Shown here piece after piece: positions 1 to 6,302 of a stretch of DNA of 7,258 nt. Position 1 is the stretch's first letter; every line of letters begins with the position of its first letter. The stretch covers positions 1-7,258 of the forward strand of contig JAAFHO010000285.1 of assembly GCA_013297575.1 (NCBI GenBank), in the 5' to 3' direction. The notes below the pieces were generated by a model. The model worked only from the letters and a program-made list of their open reading frames with translations. It was not told the DNA's origin and searched no databases. The position numbers and the translations under genes are program-made. The stretch comes from Chitinophagales bacterium. Its GTDB lineage: Bacteria > Bacteroidota > Bacteroidia > Chitinophagales > Saprospiraceae.

Positions 1-1233
1 CTAAAAAATGGTAAACAACCAGAGATTTGTGCTAAAAGGGTGAGTCTTCACGACCCAACAGCAGAATATTCTTACGCAGTTCCTGTTGCACAAGTGGATA
101 CCATGGATTTTATTACAGTTCAATGTATAAATCAGACAGGTATAGGGAAAGAACTCCATGCTTTTGCCACTATCACAGATCCTATCGGCACTGTTACGGT
201 GCTAAGTAAGACAAAATACATCGCTGCTGGCGCAGATTCAATTATTTATTTCCCAATTTACAAACCCAATCCCGTAGTTGGTCTTTATACGGTGGAATAT
301 ACAGTAGCAGAATTTGTTGCAGTAGGGGATACGGTAAGGAGGGAGTTTAGGGTTACACCTTATACTTTTGCTACCGATAATTTTAAACCGAAGGTCGGTG
401 TGCCAGATTTTGAGCCTTGGTTCTCCACCCAGAATAAATTTGCGTCATTGTACAAGACTGGCGACAATGGCATGGAGGCTAAATGGGCTTCATTTGGTAT
501 ATATTTTCCTATTGCCTATGCTTCGGAGGACTCTAATGCCAATTATGTCGCTGTTGTTTTGTTAGATGCTGATGAGGATAATAATGGAATTGCGACTGGA
601 ATATTAAATCAGGGTTCATTTACTTTATTACCTTTTGTAGCATTCTCTGATTTTAAGTTTAGTAAGTCTTTACCTTCAGACTCAATTGTACATGTTCAAC
701 TGCAGTCTATTGATGGAAATGAGATACTATTGAAGCCTAATCATTTATATTATTTAATGTTGTCTTATGATGTTAATTCTGTTACACAAATTCCCTTTTC
801 AACCTCTGAAAAAGTAGAATATGGCATTTTAAATGAAAAAGTAGGTTTGATCACTCCTACAGCACTTTTTGAATTTACCCCTAATGGTCGGCCTGATGTT
901 ACAGGTATTGCCCGCTTAAACGACAAGGCTTTTGACCCTTCTAGTCAAGTAGCCGTAAAAATGTTACCGTTATCGCCTAAAAAATGCATTATTTTTCCAA
1001 ATCCCGCTGTCGATTTTGTCCAAGTGGATATGTCATTAGACAAAGAAAATGCTGCCGTAACGGTATCGCTGATTGATCTAAAAGGTCGAATTGTGGCGTC
1101 TAAAACAATGAAAAATATCCAAAATAGTTCGATCAAAATGGATACCCAACATTTGCCTTCGGGTAATTATGGCATATTGGTCAGAACCAGCGGTGAAGGT
1201 ACTTTGATGAAAAATTTGATGATTTGCCATTAG
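1..1233 (+). CDS. Secreted protein with T9SS type A sorting domain, 5'-truncated by window edge
   Basis: The frame is open from base 1 to the TAG at 1231-1233, giving 410 residues. A GTG at 40 could serve as a start, but no stop precedes it and the protein already looks like the middle of a domain, so the true start is probably left of the window. Numbering from the edge, residues 10-120 are rich in beta strands and resemble a CARDB-like adhesion module (no signature residues, so this is tentative). Residues 130-310 are a recognisably folded but unassigned region. The last 85 residues form a Por/T9SS type A sorting domain: FPNP at 332-335, a strand around SLIDLKGRIV, and LPSGNYGI at 385-392. 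In this family that tail directs export across the outer membrane by T9SS and is then removed or anchored. The protein ends in Met-Ile-Cys-His rather than the usual basic or aliphatic end. Its exact role is unknown; a cell-surface or secreted adhesin or hydrolase accessory is plausible. Confidence 0.8.
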   Translation, partial: LKNGKQPEICAKRVSLHDPTAEYSYAVPVAQVDTMDFITVQCINQTGIGKELHAFATITDPIGTVTVLSKTKYIAAGADSIIYFPIYKPNPVVGLYTVEYTVAEFVAVGDTVRREFRVTPYTFATDNFKPKVGVPDFEPWFSTQNKFASLYKTGDNGMEAKWASFGIYFPIAYASEDSNANYVAVVLLDADEDNNGIATGILNQGSFTLLPFVAFSDFKFSKSLPSDSIVHVQLQSIDGNEILLKPNHLYYLMLSYDVNSVTQIPFSTSEKVEYGILNEKVGLITPTALFEFTPNGRPDVTGIARLNDKAFDPSSQVAVKMLPLSPKKCIIFPNPAVDFVQVDMSLDKENAAVTVSLIDLKGRIVASKTMKNIQNSSIKMDTQHLPSGNYGILVRTSGEGTLMKNLMICH

Positions 1234-1250
1234 AATTTTGTTTAGTTTTG
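1223..1250 (+). promoter_or_regulatory. Candidate Bacteroidota-type promoter for the DinB-family gene
   Basis: TAGTTTTG at 1243-1250 matches the Bacteroidota -7 consensus TAnnTTTG exactly. A TTTG at 1223-1226 lies 16 bases upstream, slightly short of the usual spacing for the -33 element; another TTTG at 1215-1218 lies 24 bases upstream. Transcription would begin near 1255, leaving a leader of about 30 bases before the ATG at 1288. The -33 candidate lies inside the end of the preceding gene. TTTG is common in this AT-rich DNA, so this is only a candidate. Confidence 0.3.
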
Positions 1251-1287
1251 CGTTTATGTTTTACCTCCCTAAATATCTTATATCGCT

Positions 1288-1785
1288 ATGTATTTGCTAG
1301 ATTATGCACATTATAACCTTTGGGCAAATACCCGAATGGTACAACTCTTTCGCACGTGCAGCGATGCCCAATTGAACCAAGAAATTGTCTCTAGTTTTCC
1401 GTCGATTCACACGACGTTTTTGCATTTGTGGGCGGTAGAAATTGTATGGACGGATCGCCTGCATAGCGTACCTTCACCAAGATTCCCGGCTAATGGTTTT
1501 TCGGGTAGCACCGAAGATGTTTTTTCGAATTTATTAGCATCTTCGCAGGCATTGATCGATTTTATTCAAAACCAACCAGCGGATTTTTTTGAGCGCACCA
1601 TTGATTTTACCTTACTTACTGCTCCGGGTACCAATCAAATGTTGCCCACTGAAATGTTGCACCATTTATTCAACCACCAAACGATGCACCGCGGACAACT
1701 AATCACGATGGGGCGGCAATTGGGGATTACAGCATTTCCGCGAACGGATTATATGATGTGGTTGCGCGAACAAAAAGAGCAATAA
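1288..1785 (+). CDS. DinB-family protein (putative metal-dependent enzyme, four-helix bundle)
   Basis: This 165-residue protein has the size and layout of the DinB/YfiT-like superfamily. The N-terminal helix carries the typical YNLWAN pattern (residues 9-14). The family's three metal-ligand histidines are all visible: His46 in FLHLWAVE, and His130 and His134 in NHQTMHRGQ (129-137), followed by the usual Gly-Gln-Leu and a short C-terminal stretch. Family members bind a divalent metal; some are thiol-dependent S-transferases (bacillithiol or mycothiol types), and many have no known substrate. The function here is therefore open. ATG 1288 is the only credible start, since an in-frame TAA lies at 1270-1272. 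There is no Shine-Dalgarno sequence. The gene sits 54 bases after the T9SS protein and 52 before the Asp-box protein; nothing suggests a shared task. The name DinB here does not mean DNA polymerase IV. Confidence 0.88.
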   Translation: MYLLDYAHYNLWANTRMVQLFRTCSDAQLNQEIVSSFPSIHTTFLHLWAVEIVWTDRLHSVPSPRFPANGFSGSTEDVFSNLLASSQALIDFIQNQPADFFERTIDFTLLTAPGTNQMLPTEMLHHLFNHQTMHRGQLITMGRQLGITAFPRTDYMMWLREQKEQ

Positions 1786-1837
1786 GTTAGTCTCAGAATA
1801 CGATATTTCTATTTTTTTATTCAATTTATATATAGCT

Positions 1838-3109
1838 ATGTTAACAAAACAGTTTTTTTTATTCGCAGCATGTATCTGCGGGTCGCTACATCTTTTTGCC
1901 CAAAGTACATGGAAAACTTTGCCGTATTCACCCGGTATAAGTAACACTGAAGGTCGCATCGACGATGTTTTTTTTCTCAATAAAACAGAAGGTTGGTGCG
2001 CCAGTGGTGGAGGTAATATTTACCATACTTCCAACGGAGGTGATAGTTGGACGAAACAATTAGCCGTTTTGCCCAATCCCTATTTTAGGTGTATCGAATT
2101 TCGTAATCCTCAATTAGGGTTTGCGGGTACACTAGACAAAAAACTATTTCGCTCTACAGATGGCGGTACTACTTGGACAAATATTGCTCCAAATATTACC
2201 CCAATCCCCCAAGCGGTTTGTGGCTTGTCTATTCCAACCGACTCAACAGTGTATGCCGTAGGCGAGTGGGACGAACCTGCTTTTTTACTAAAATCTAACG
2301 ATGCGGGCCTTACATGGACCAATAAAAGCATGGCAACACAGGCCAAAGGACTAGTAGATGTGTTATTTATAAGCCGTGATACGGGGTGGGTTTCAGGCAT
2401 GGGCATAGGCGGCGCAACCATTTTGGGCACAGTAGATGGTGGTGCTACTTTTACGGAATTGTTTAATTCCGGTTTTAGTGGTGAATATGTCTGGAAATTA
2501 CAACGTGTAACCCCATTAGTTTGGGTCGGTTCGATACAATCTATGACTTTTACAAATGGAAGAATGGTCAAATCTACAGATGGCGGCTTAACTTGGAATA
2601 CTTTACCTGCTCCCATTAGTGATATGCAGGGTATTGGTTTTGCTACCCCTTTAAGAGGATGGATAGGTGACTACAATTCGGGTTTTTATGAAACTAAGGA
2701 TGGCGGAAGTACGTGGAATTTTCAATTCTTTGGGGGCAACTATAATCGGTTCTATTTCTTGGATTCTACATTTGCTTATGCGTCGGGGAATCGTATTTAT
2801 AAGTTTTCGCCCGAAAGTTCATCCATTATAGAAGCTGATAGAAGCCCTAATGAAAATTTTGATTTTGAACTCAATCCAAACCCTGCAACAGGCCAGACGC
2901 AGGTTCGGTTCAATTTATCACAACCGGATAATATCCGTATTTCCTTACTGAGCACTAACGGCGTGGAATTGCGAAATTTGCATAAAAGGCATTATGATAT
3001 GGGTGAGCACTCGGTTCAAATAGACCTCGCGAATATTCCTTCGGGTACTTATTTGATTTGGATGCAGCGCAACCACGGCTTATTTACCAAGCCATTTGTG
3101 GTACGCTAA
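1838..3109 (+). CDS. Secreted Asp-box (BNR/Ycf48-like) beta-propeller protein with T9SS type A sorting domain
   Basis: The protein has 423 residues. Residues 1-21 are a signal peptide: Lys4, a hydrophobic core and a likely signal peptidase I cut after LFA (Ala21|Gln22). Six Asp-box-like motifs of the form S-x-(D/N)-G-G-x-(T/S)-W lie at about 64-71, 105-113, 152-160, 197-205, 245-253 and 285-293, spaced 40-48 residues apart. The fourth ends in Phe and the third has Ala for the first Gly. This fits one beta-propeller with one motif per blade, similar to BNR-repeat and Ycf48-like proteins. Residues 345-423 are a T9SS type A sorting domain, with NPNPA at 346-350, IPSGTYLIW at 400-408 and a KPFVVR end. 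The protein should be exported by Sec and then T9SS. No sialidase active-site set (Arg triad, Tyr/Glu) is evident, so I do not call it an enzyme; carbohydrate binding or surface display is the likelier role. The stop codon overlaps the T-rich flank of the downstream hairpin. Confidence 0.9.
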   Translation: MLTKQFFLFAACICGSLHLFAQSTWKTLPYSPGISNTEGRIDDVFFLNKTEGWCASGGGNIYHTSNGGDSWTKQLAVLPNPYFRCIEFRNPQLGFAGTLDKKLFRSTDGGTTWTNIAPNITPIPQAVCGLSIPTDSTVYAVGEWDEPAFLLKSNDAGLTWTNKSMATQAKGLVDVLFISRDTGWVSGMGIGGATILGTVDGGATFTELFNSGFSGEYVWKLQRVTPLVWVGSIQSMTFTNGRMVKSTDGGLTWNTLPAPISDMQGIGFATPLRGWIGDYNSGFYETKDGGSTWNFQFFGGNYNRFYFLDSTFAYASGNRIYKFSPESSSIIEADRSPNENFDFELNPNPATGQTQVRFNLSQPDNIRISLLSTNGVELRNLHKRHYDMGEHSVQIDLANIPSGTYLIWMQRNHGLFTKPFVVR

Positions 3110-3115
3110 TAATAA

Positions 3116-3150
3116 AGCATCGGAAGAGAAACACCATCTCTTCCGATGCT
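3116..3150 (-). terminator. Hairpin terminator of the his operon, between convergent genes
   Basis: Bases 3116-3129 and 3137-3150 are perfect 14-bp inverted repeats around a 7-base loop. Read on the minus strand, the stem starts 6 bases after the hisH stop codon and is followed by TTATTATTAG, a T-rich tail that is interrupted by A. Read on the plus strand, the following bases are CTTCCACTAC with no T-run. It therefore fits an intrinsic terminator for hisH, with weaker action on the opposing Asp-box gene, whose stop is 6 bases from the stem. Confidence 0.75.
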
Positions 3151-3156
3151 CTTCCA

Positions 3157-3738
3157 CTACAACGCGAGGAAATTTCCTATGACCTGTTGTCCTACTTGCC
3201 CCGATTTCTCAGGATGGAATTGCACGGCATAAAAATTATCTTTCTGCAAGGAGGCCGCAAAGGGCAAGGTATATTCGCAAGTTGCTTGTGTTAATTCATT
3301 CGCCACTGCGTAATAACTGTGGACAAAATACATCCAAGCATTTTCGTCTATTCCATTGAAAAGCGGGCCTTTAAGACCCGTAATATTATTCCAACCAACA
3401 TGTGGTACTTTCAATGTGTCCGATTTAAAAAGCCGTACTTCGGTATTAAAAATACCCATACATTCCGTATCGTTTTCAGCGGAATATGCACAAAACAACT
3501 GTAATCCTAGGCAAATACCAAGTACAGGTTGCTTTAATTCGGAAATAACGGTATCCAAACCACGTTCCCGCAAATAGTGCATAGCGGTAGAGGCTTCCCC
3601 AACCCCTGGAAAAATGACATGACTAGCCGATTGTAGCACTTCGGGGTCATCGGTCCAAATGGCCTCTTTGCCTAGTCTTTCTAGTGCAAAACGTACCGAT
3701 TGTATATTGCCAGCGTTGTATTTTACAATTGCGATCAT
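3157..3738 (-). CDS. hisH: Imidazole glycerol phosphate synthase, glutamine amidotransferase subunit HisH
   Basis: HisH hydrolyses glutamine and passes ammonia to HisF, which makes imidazole glycerol phosphate and AICAR from PRFAR (histidine step 5, cytoplasm). The 193 residues match the usual class I amidotransferase length for HisH. Visible motifs are the oxyanion strand PGVG (44-47), the nucleophile Cys76 in GICLGLQL (74-81), VPHVGWN (111-117), YFVHSYY (137-143) and the His175/Glu177 pair in HPEKSG (175-180). The start is ATG at 3738, only 3 bases after the hisB stop codon, so the two are surely co-transcribed and probably translationally coupled. The hisF partner is not in the window, although in many Bacteroidota hisA and hisF follow hisH. 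Here a terminator follows instead. Confidence 0.97.
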   Translation of the reverse strand: MIAIVKYNAGNIQSVRFALERLGKEAIWTDDPEVLQSASHVIFPGVGEASTAMHYLRERGLDTVISELKQPVLGICLGLQLFCAYSAENDTECMGIFNTEVRLFKSDTLKVPHVGWNNITGLKGPLFNGIDENAWMYFVHSYYAVANELTQATCEYTLPFAASLQKDNFYAVQFHPEKSGQVGQQVIGNFLAL

Positions 3739-3741
3739 AGG

Positions 3742-4851
3742 TTATAGTGTGCCTTTGGTAGATGGTAATTGCATGTTATTACTATCGCGTTGGATGGCCA
3801 TTTTTATTGATTTTGCGAATGCTTTAAAAATGGCTTCAATTTTATGGTGTTCGTTCGAGCCTTCTGCTTTGATATTGAGGTTGCAGCGGGCATTATCCGA
3901 AAAAGATTTGAAAAAATGTAAGAACATTTCTGTAGGCATTTCTCCTATTTTTTCCCTTTTAAAATCTGCGTCCCAAACTAACCACGGACGGCCACCAAAG
4001 TCGATGGCAACTTGCGCTAATACATCATCCATGGGCAGGCAAAATCCGTAGCGTTGCAGTCCTTTTTTGTCTTCGAGTGCTTGTGCAAATGCTGTACCGA
4101 GCGCCAACGCGGTATCTTCTATGGTGTGGTGCTCGTCGATATGCAGGTCACCGGTTACATCGATATTGAGGTCGATACCACCGTGGCGTGCTAATTGATC
4201 CAGCATATGATCGAAAAAGCCCAGTCCTGTTTTAATATTTGATTGGCCAGTCCCATCTAGGTTGAGGTCAATTTGAATATCTGTTTCGTTTGTTTTGCGT
4301 TGGTGAAATACTTTCCGAGGAGGGAGTTTTAGGTGTTCGTAAATGGCTTCCCAATCTTCTGTAACCAGGTCAATTATGCCATCAAAATCACTTGGATTAT
4401 CGTTGTTTTTTAATAAAATAGACTTTGTTCCTAAATTTTGAGCCAAACGCATATCTGTCAAACGATCACCAATGACGTAAGAATTAGCCAAATCAAAACT
4501 ACCATCCAGGTATTCCGTGAGCATAGCCGTGCCAGGTTTTCGGGTAGGTAAGCCATCTGCTTCAAAACTATGGTCGATGTGAATGGCGTGAAAATGAATA
4601 CCAGATCCGGCGAGTATGTCCATCATTTTTTGTTGTGCTGGCCAAAATGTGTTTTCCGGAAAAGCATCAGTGCCAAGCCCATCTTGGTTGGTGACCATCA
4701 CAAGGGTATAATCTGTTTCACGAACGATACGGGCCAGCGCGTAAATCGCACCAGGGATAAATGCTAATTTTTCCAAACTATCTATTTGGAAATCGTTTTT
4801 AGGCTCTTCAATGATGGTACCGTCGCGGTCTATAAAAAGTATTTTTTTCAT
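3742..4851 (-). CDS. hisB: Bifunctional histidinol-phosphatase / imidazoleglycerol-phosphate dehydratase HisB
   Basis: This 369-residue fusion carries out histidine steps 8 (N-terminal half) and 6 (C-terminal half). The N-terminal HAD phosphatase has the nucleophile motif DRDGT (8-12, Asp8 and Asp10), VTNQDG (53-58), Lys105 in RKP, and GDRLTD (128-133). The C-terminal dehydratase spans about 188-369, with FFDHMLDQ (212-219) and HGG (223-225), the metal ligands in DEHHTIED (239-246), DFGGRP (284-289), and a second metal set in EHHKIEA (334-340); it ends in the typical LPSTKGTL. The four zinc ligands of the E. coli phosphatase loop (three Cys and one His, just before RKP) are absent: that loop contains no cysteine. 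I recall this as usual for Bacteroidota HisB, but could not check it. The ATG at 4851 directly precedes the catalytic motif, as in known HisB. The gene follows the repeat-filled gap after hisC and is read in the same frame as hisH. Confidence 0.97.
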   Translation of the reverse strand: MKKILFIDRDGTIIEEPKNDFQIDSLEKLAFIPGAIYALARIVRETDYTLVMVTNQDGLGTDAFPENTFWPAQQKMMDILAGSGIHFHAIHIDHSFEADGLPTRKPGTAMLTEYLDGSFDLANSYVIGDRLTDMRLAQNLGTKSILLKNNDNPSDFDGIIDLVTEDWEAIYEHLKLPPRKVFHQRKTNETDIQIDLNLDGTGQSNIKTGLGFFDHMLDQLARHGGIDLNIDVTGDLHIDEHHTIEDTALALGTAFAQALEDKKGLQRYGFCLPMDDVLAQVAIDFGGRPWLVWDADFKREKIGEMPTEMFLHFFKSFSDNARCNLNIKAEGSNEHHKIEAIFKAFAKSIKMAIQRDSNNMQLPSTKGTL

Positions 4852-4905
4852 GTGTGTGTTTGTTTTTGTAGGTGATTACCTCAAAAGTTTTTTGATGTGT
4901 TTTTT

Positions 4906-5122
4906 GGTCGCTACGCTCCTTTTTTTCTACCACAAAATAGTAGGCAAAGCGTTGATTGGTCGCTACGCTCCTTTTTTTCTACCACAAAATAGTAGGCAAA
5001 GCGTTGATTAGTCGCTACGCTCCTTTTTTTCTACCACAAAAGTACACAAGAGTACACAAAGCGTAGGGTTATCGCTTCGCTCCCTTTTCTTTTCAACAAC
5101 AAATAGTAACAAAGCGTTGATT
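4906..5122 (+). repeat. Tandem array of a 52-base unit (four copies)
   Basis: Copy 1 (4906-4957) and copy 2 (4958-5009) are identical over all 52 bases. Copy 3 (5010-5070, 61 bases) has one change in its first 32 bases, then differs and carries an extra 10-base repeat of CACAAGAGTA type. Copy 4 (5071-5122, 52 bases) is diverged but keeps the CAAAGCGTTGATT end. Each unit has the order GTCGCTACGCTCC, a T-run, CTACCACAAAA, and then CAAAGCG. The copies abut with no unique spacers. Because 52 is not a multiple of 3, the frame shifts at each copy, so it cannot encode a repeated peptide. Two identical neighbours beside two diverged ones suggest recent duplication of an older element. Confidence 0.92.
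5026..5066 (+). repeat. Left arm of long inverted repeat in the hisC-hisB gap
   Basis: This 41-base arm pairs with 5199-5239 at 39 positions, with two mismatches and no gaps. It covers five Ts of the T-run, CTACCACAAAA, and three 10-base units ending in AAAGCGTAG. It lies inside copy 3 of the tandem array. The arms are separated by 132 bases (5067-5198), so the his transcript could form one long stem across the gap. Confidence 0.92.
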
Positions 5123-5198
5123 ATTTTACGCTACCGCAAAATAAATGCATAGATTGCTATTTTCGCGATTTTTACTCATAATACTGTGCAAAACTACG

Positions 5199-5239
5199 CT
5201 ACGCTTTGTGTCCTCTTGTGCACTTTTGTGGTAGAAAAA
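5199..5239 (-). repeat. Right arm of long inverted repeat, next to hisC
   Basis: On the minus strand this reads as the same element as 5026-5066, with two substitutions. It is the hisC-proximal copy of the repeat unit, in opposite orientation to the four array copies. A second, partial minus-strand copy of the core (CACAAAGCGTAG) lies 48 bases away at 5247-5258 and forms the end of hisC. That core and the following bases also make a 15-base perfect inverted match between 5055-5069 and 5244-5258. Confidence 0.92.
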
Positions 5240-5246
5240 GTGTACC

Positions 5247-6296
5247 CTACGCTTTGTGCATTGAAAATGCATTCAATACCTCTACCAATTTGTGGTTTTC
5301 CTCTGCTGTACCCACCGTAATGCGCAAACAGTTTTCGCAGTGCATCTCCTTTGTTCTATTTCGCACAATAACACCGTTTTTTGCCAAAAAATCGTAGGTT
5401 TCTTGCGCATTATCGACTTTTACCAAAAAGAAATTAGCATCTGATGGATATACTTTTTTGAATATTTCCATAGTATCCATTTCCTTTTCCAAGATTTTCT
5501 TATTAGTTTTTAATTCATTTAAAATTTGATTAAATGCAGCTACGTCACTAAGTACTTCTTCCACAATAGACAAAGTGGCATTGCCAATATTATATGGATA
5601 TTTGACTTTATTGAAATATTGGATCGTTTCGGCTGATGCCATAGCCATGCCCACGCGCAGTCCGGCCAGTCCCCAAGCCTTTGAAAGTGTTTGTAAAACG
5701 ACCAAATTAGGGTATGATTCTATGCTTTTCGACCAAGAACTAGCATCAGCAAAATCAATATAAGCCTCATCAATCACCACAATACCTTTAAATTTTAGCA
5801 GTAATTCCTCTATCAAATTGGTATCAAATAGGTTACCACTTGGATTATTGGGCGAACAAAGAAATAACAATTTAGTATGTTCATCTGCCGCTTTTAGTAT
5901 TTCCGCTGGAATGGGTTGAAAATCACTATTCAGTGGCACTTGCCTAATTTCAGTACCATGAATATGGGCTTGCACAGCATACATCCCGTAAGTAGGTGGC
6001 AGTACAATCACATTATCCTTTCCCGGTTCGCAGAAGATACGAAACAATAAATCAATGGCTTCATCGCTACCATTTCCGAGAAAAATTTGTTCGGGTTTTA
6101 CTTGTTTTATTTTTGATAAAAGAAGTTTTACCTTTTTCTGCCGTGGATCCGGGTAACGATTGTAATGAATAGGGTAGGGGCTGCCCTCACTGTTTTCGTT
6201 GGCATCTAAAAAAACGGATGCTTCGCCTTTAAATTCATCGCGTGCTGAAGAATAAGGCGTTAAGTTTAATATATTTTTCCTTACTAATTCTTTCAT
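5247..6296 (-). CDS. hisC: Histidinol-phosphate aminotransferase HisC
   Basis: HisC transfers the amino group of glutamate to imidazole acetol phosphate (histidine step 7), using pyridoxal phosphate in the cytoplasm. The 349-residue protein is a standard class I/II fold-type I aminotransferase. Visible motifs are DANENSEGSP (31-40), the phosphate-binding GNGSDEAID (74-82), SPNNPSG (148-154) with its conserved Asn, IDEAYIDF (175-182) with the cofactor-contacting Asp and Tyr, and the Schiff-base Lys206 in TLSKAWGLAGLRVG (203-216) with Arg214. The substrate-carboxylate Arg325 lies in LRITVGT (324-330). The ATG at 6296 is 6 bases after the stop of the upstream YihY-family gene, so the two are likely one transcript. 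The last residues, His-Lys-Ala, and the TAG stop are encoded by CACAAAGCGTAG, the core of the intergenic repeat. The catalytic domain is complete before this point. Confidence 0.96.
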   Translation of the reverse strand: MKELVRKNILNLTPYSSARDEFKGEASVFLDANENSEGSPYPIHYNRYPDPRQKKVKLLLSKIKQVKPEQIFLGNGSDEAIDLLFRIFCEPGKDNVIVLPPTYGMYAVQAHIHGTEIRQVPLNSDFQPIPAEILKAADEHTKLLFLCSPNNPSGNLFDTNLIEELLLKFKGIVVIDEAYIDFADASSWSKSIESYPNLVVLQTLSKAWGLAGLRVGMAMASAETIQYFNKVKYPYNIGNATLSIVEEVLSDVAAFNQILNELKTNKKILEKEMDTMEIFKKVYPSDANFFLVKVDNAQETYDFLAKNGVIVRNRTKEMHCENCLRITVGTAEENHKLVEVLNAFSMHKA

Positions 6297-6302
6297 TATT
6301 AA

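Larger units (their letters stand above)
4852..5246. other. 395-base non-coding gap between hisC and hisB, filled mostly by repeats
   Basis: No credible gene lies here on either strand. From the hisB side, 4852-4905 is T-rich and includes a short GT run next to the hisB start and an imperfect 12-base palindrome AGGTGATTACCT (4870-4881). Bases 4906-5122 are a tandem repeat array. Bases 5123-5193 are AT-rich and hold one more fragment, CTACCGCAAAATA at 5131-5143, which matches 12 of 13 bases of the repeat unit. Bases 5194-5246 are repeat in the opposite orientation. I found no complete -33/-7 promoter, no histidine-rich leader peptide and no Rho-independent terminator, so whether hisB is read through from hisC or has its own promoter is undecided. 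Confidence 0.8.

Noticed and set aside
40..42. GTG at 40 as the true start of the first gene
   Set aside because: The frame is open to base 1, no signal peptide follows the GTG although the protein has a T9SS tail, and the residues before it fit the same domain.
2110..2616. 168-codon minus-strand reading frame inside the Asp-box gene
   Set aside because: It is fully antisense to a well-supported gene, has no start context or family features, and reflects codon bias of the sense strand.
3659..4051. 130-codon plus-strand reading frame opposite hisH/hisB
   Set aside because: It is antisense to two clearly conserved enzymes and has no recognisable domain.
4870..4881. Imperfect palindrome AGGTGATTACCT as an operator upstream of hisB
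   Set aside because: Only a 4-base stem (5 of 6 symmetric positions) in AT-rich DNA; too weak to call without conservation.
4811..5011. A 66-codon plus-strand reading frame across the hisB start and repeats 1-2
   Set aside because: It runs antisense through hisB into non-coding repeat, the 52-base period breaks the frame, and the peptide is low-complexity with no recognisable features.
5037..5044. TACTTTTG on the minus strand as a -7 promoter box for hisB
   Set aside because: It matches TAnnTTTG, but no TTTG lies 17-23 bases upstream (nearest is 12), and the same sequence is part of the repeat unit.
4906..5122. CRISPR array
   Set aside because: The units abut with no unique spacers, two are identical over their full length, the others diverge throughout, and no cas genes are nearby.
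4852..5246. Histidine attenuator, leader peptide or T-box riboswitch before hisB
   Set aside because: No short reading frame with consecutive His codons, no T-box motif and no terminator hairpin with a T-run was found on the minus strand.
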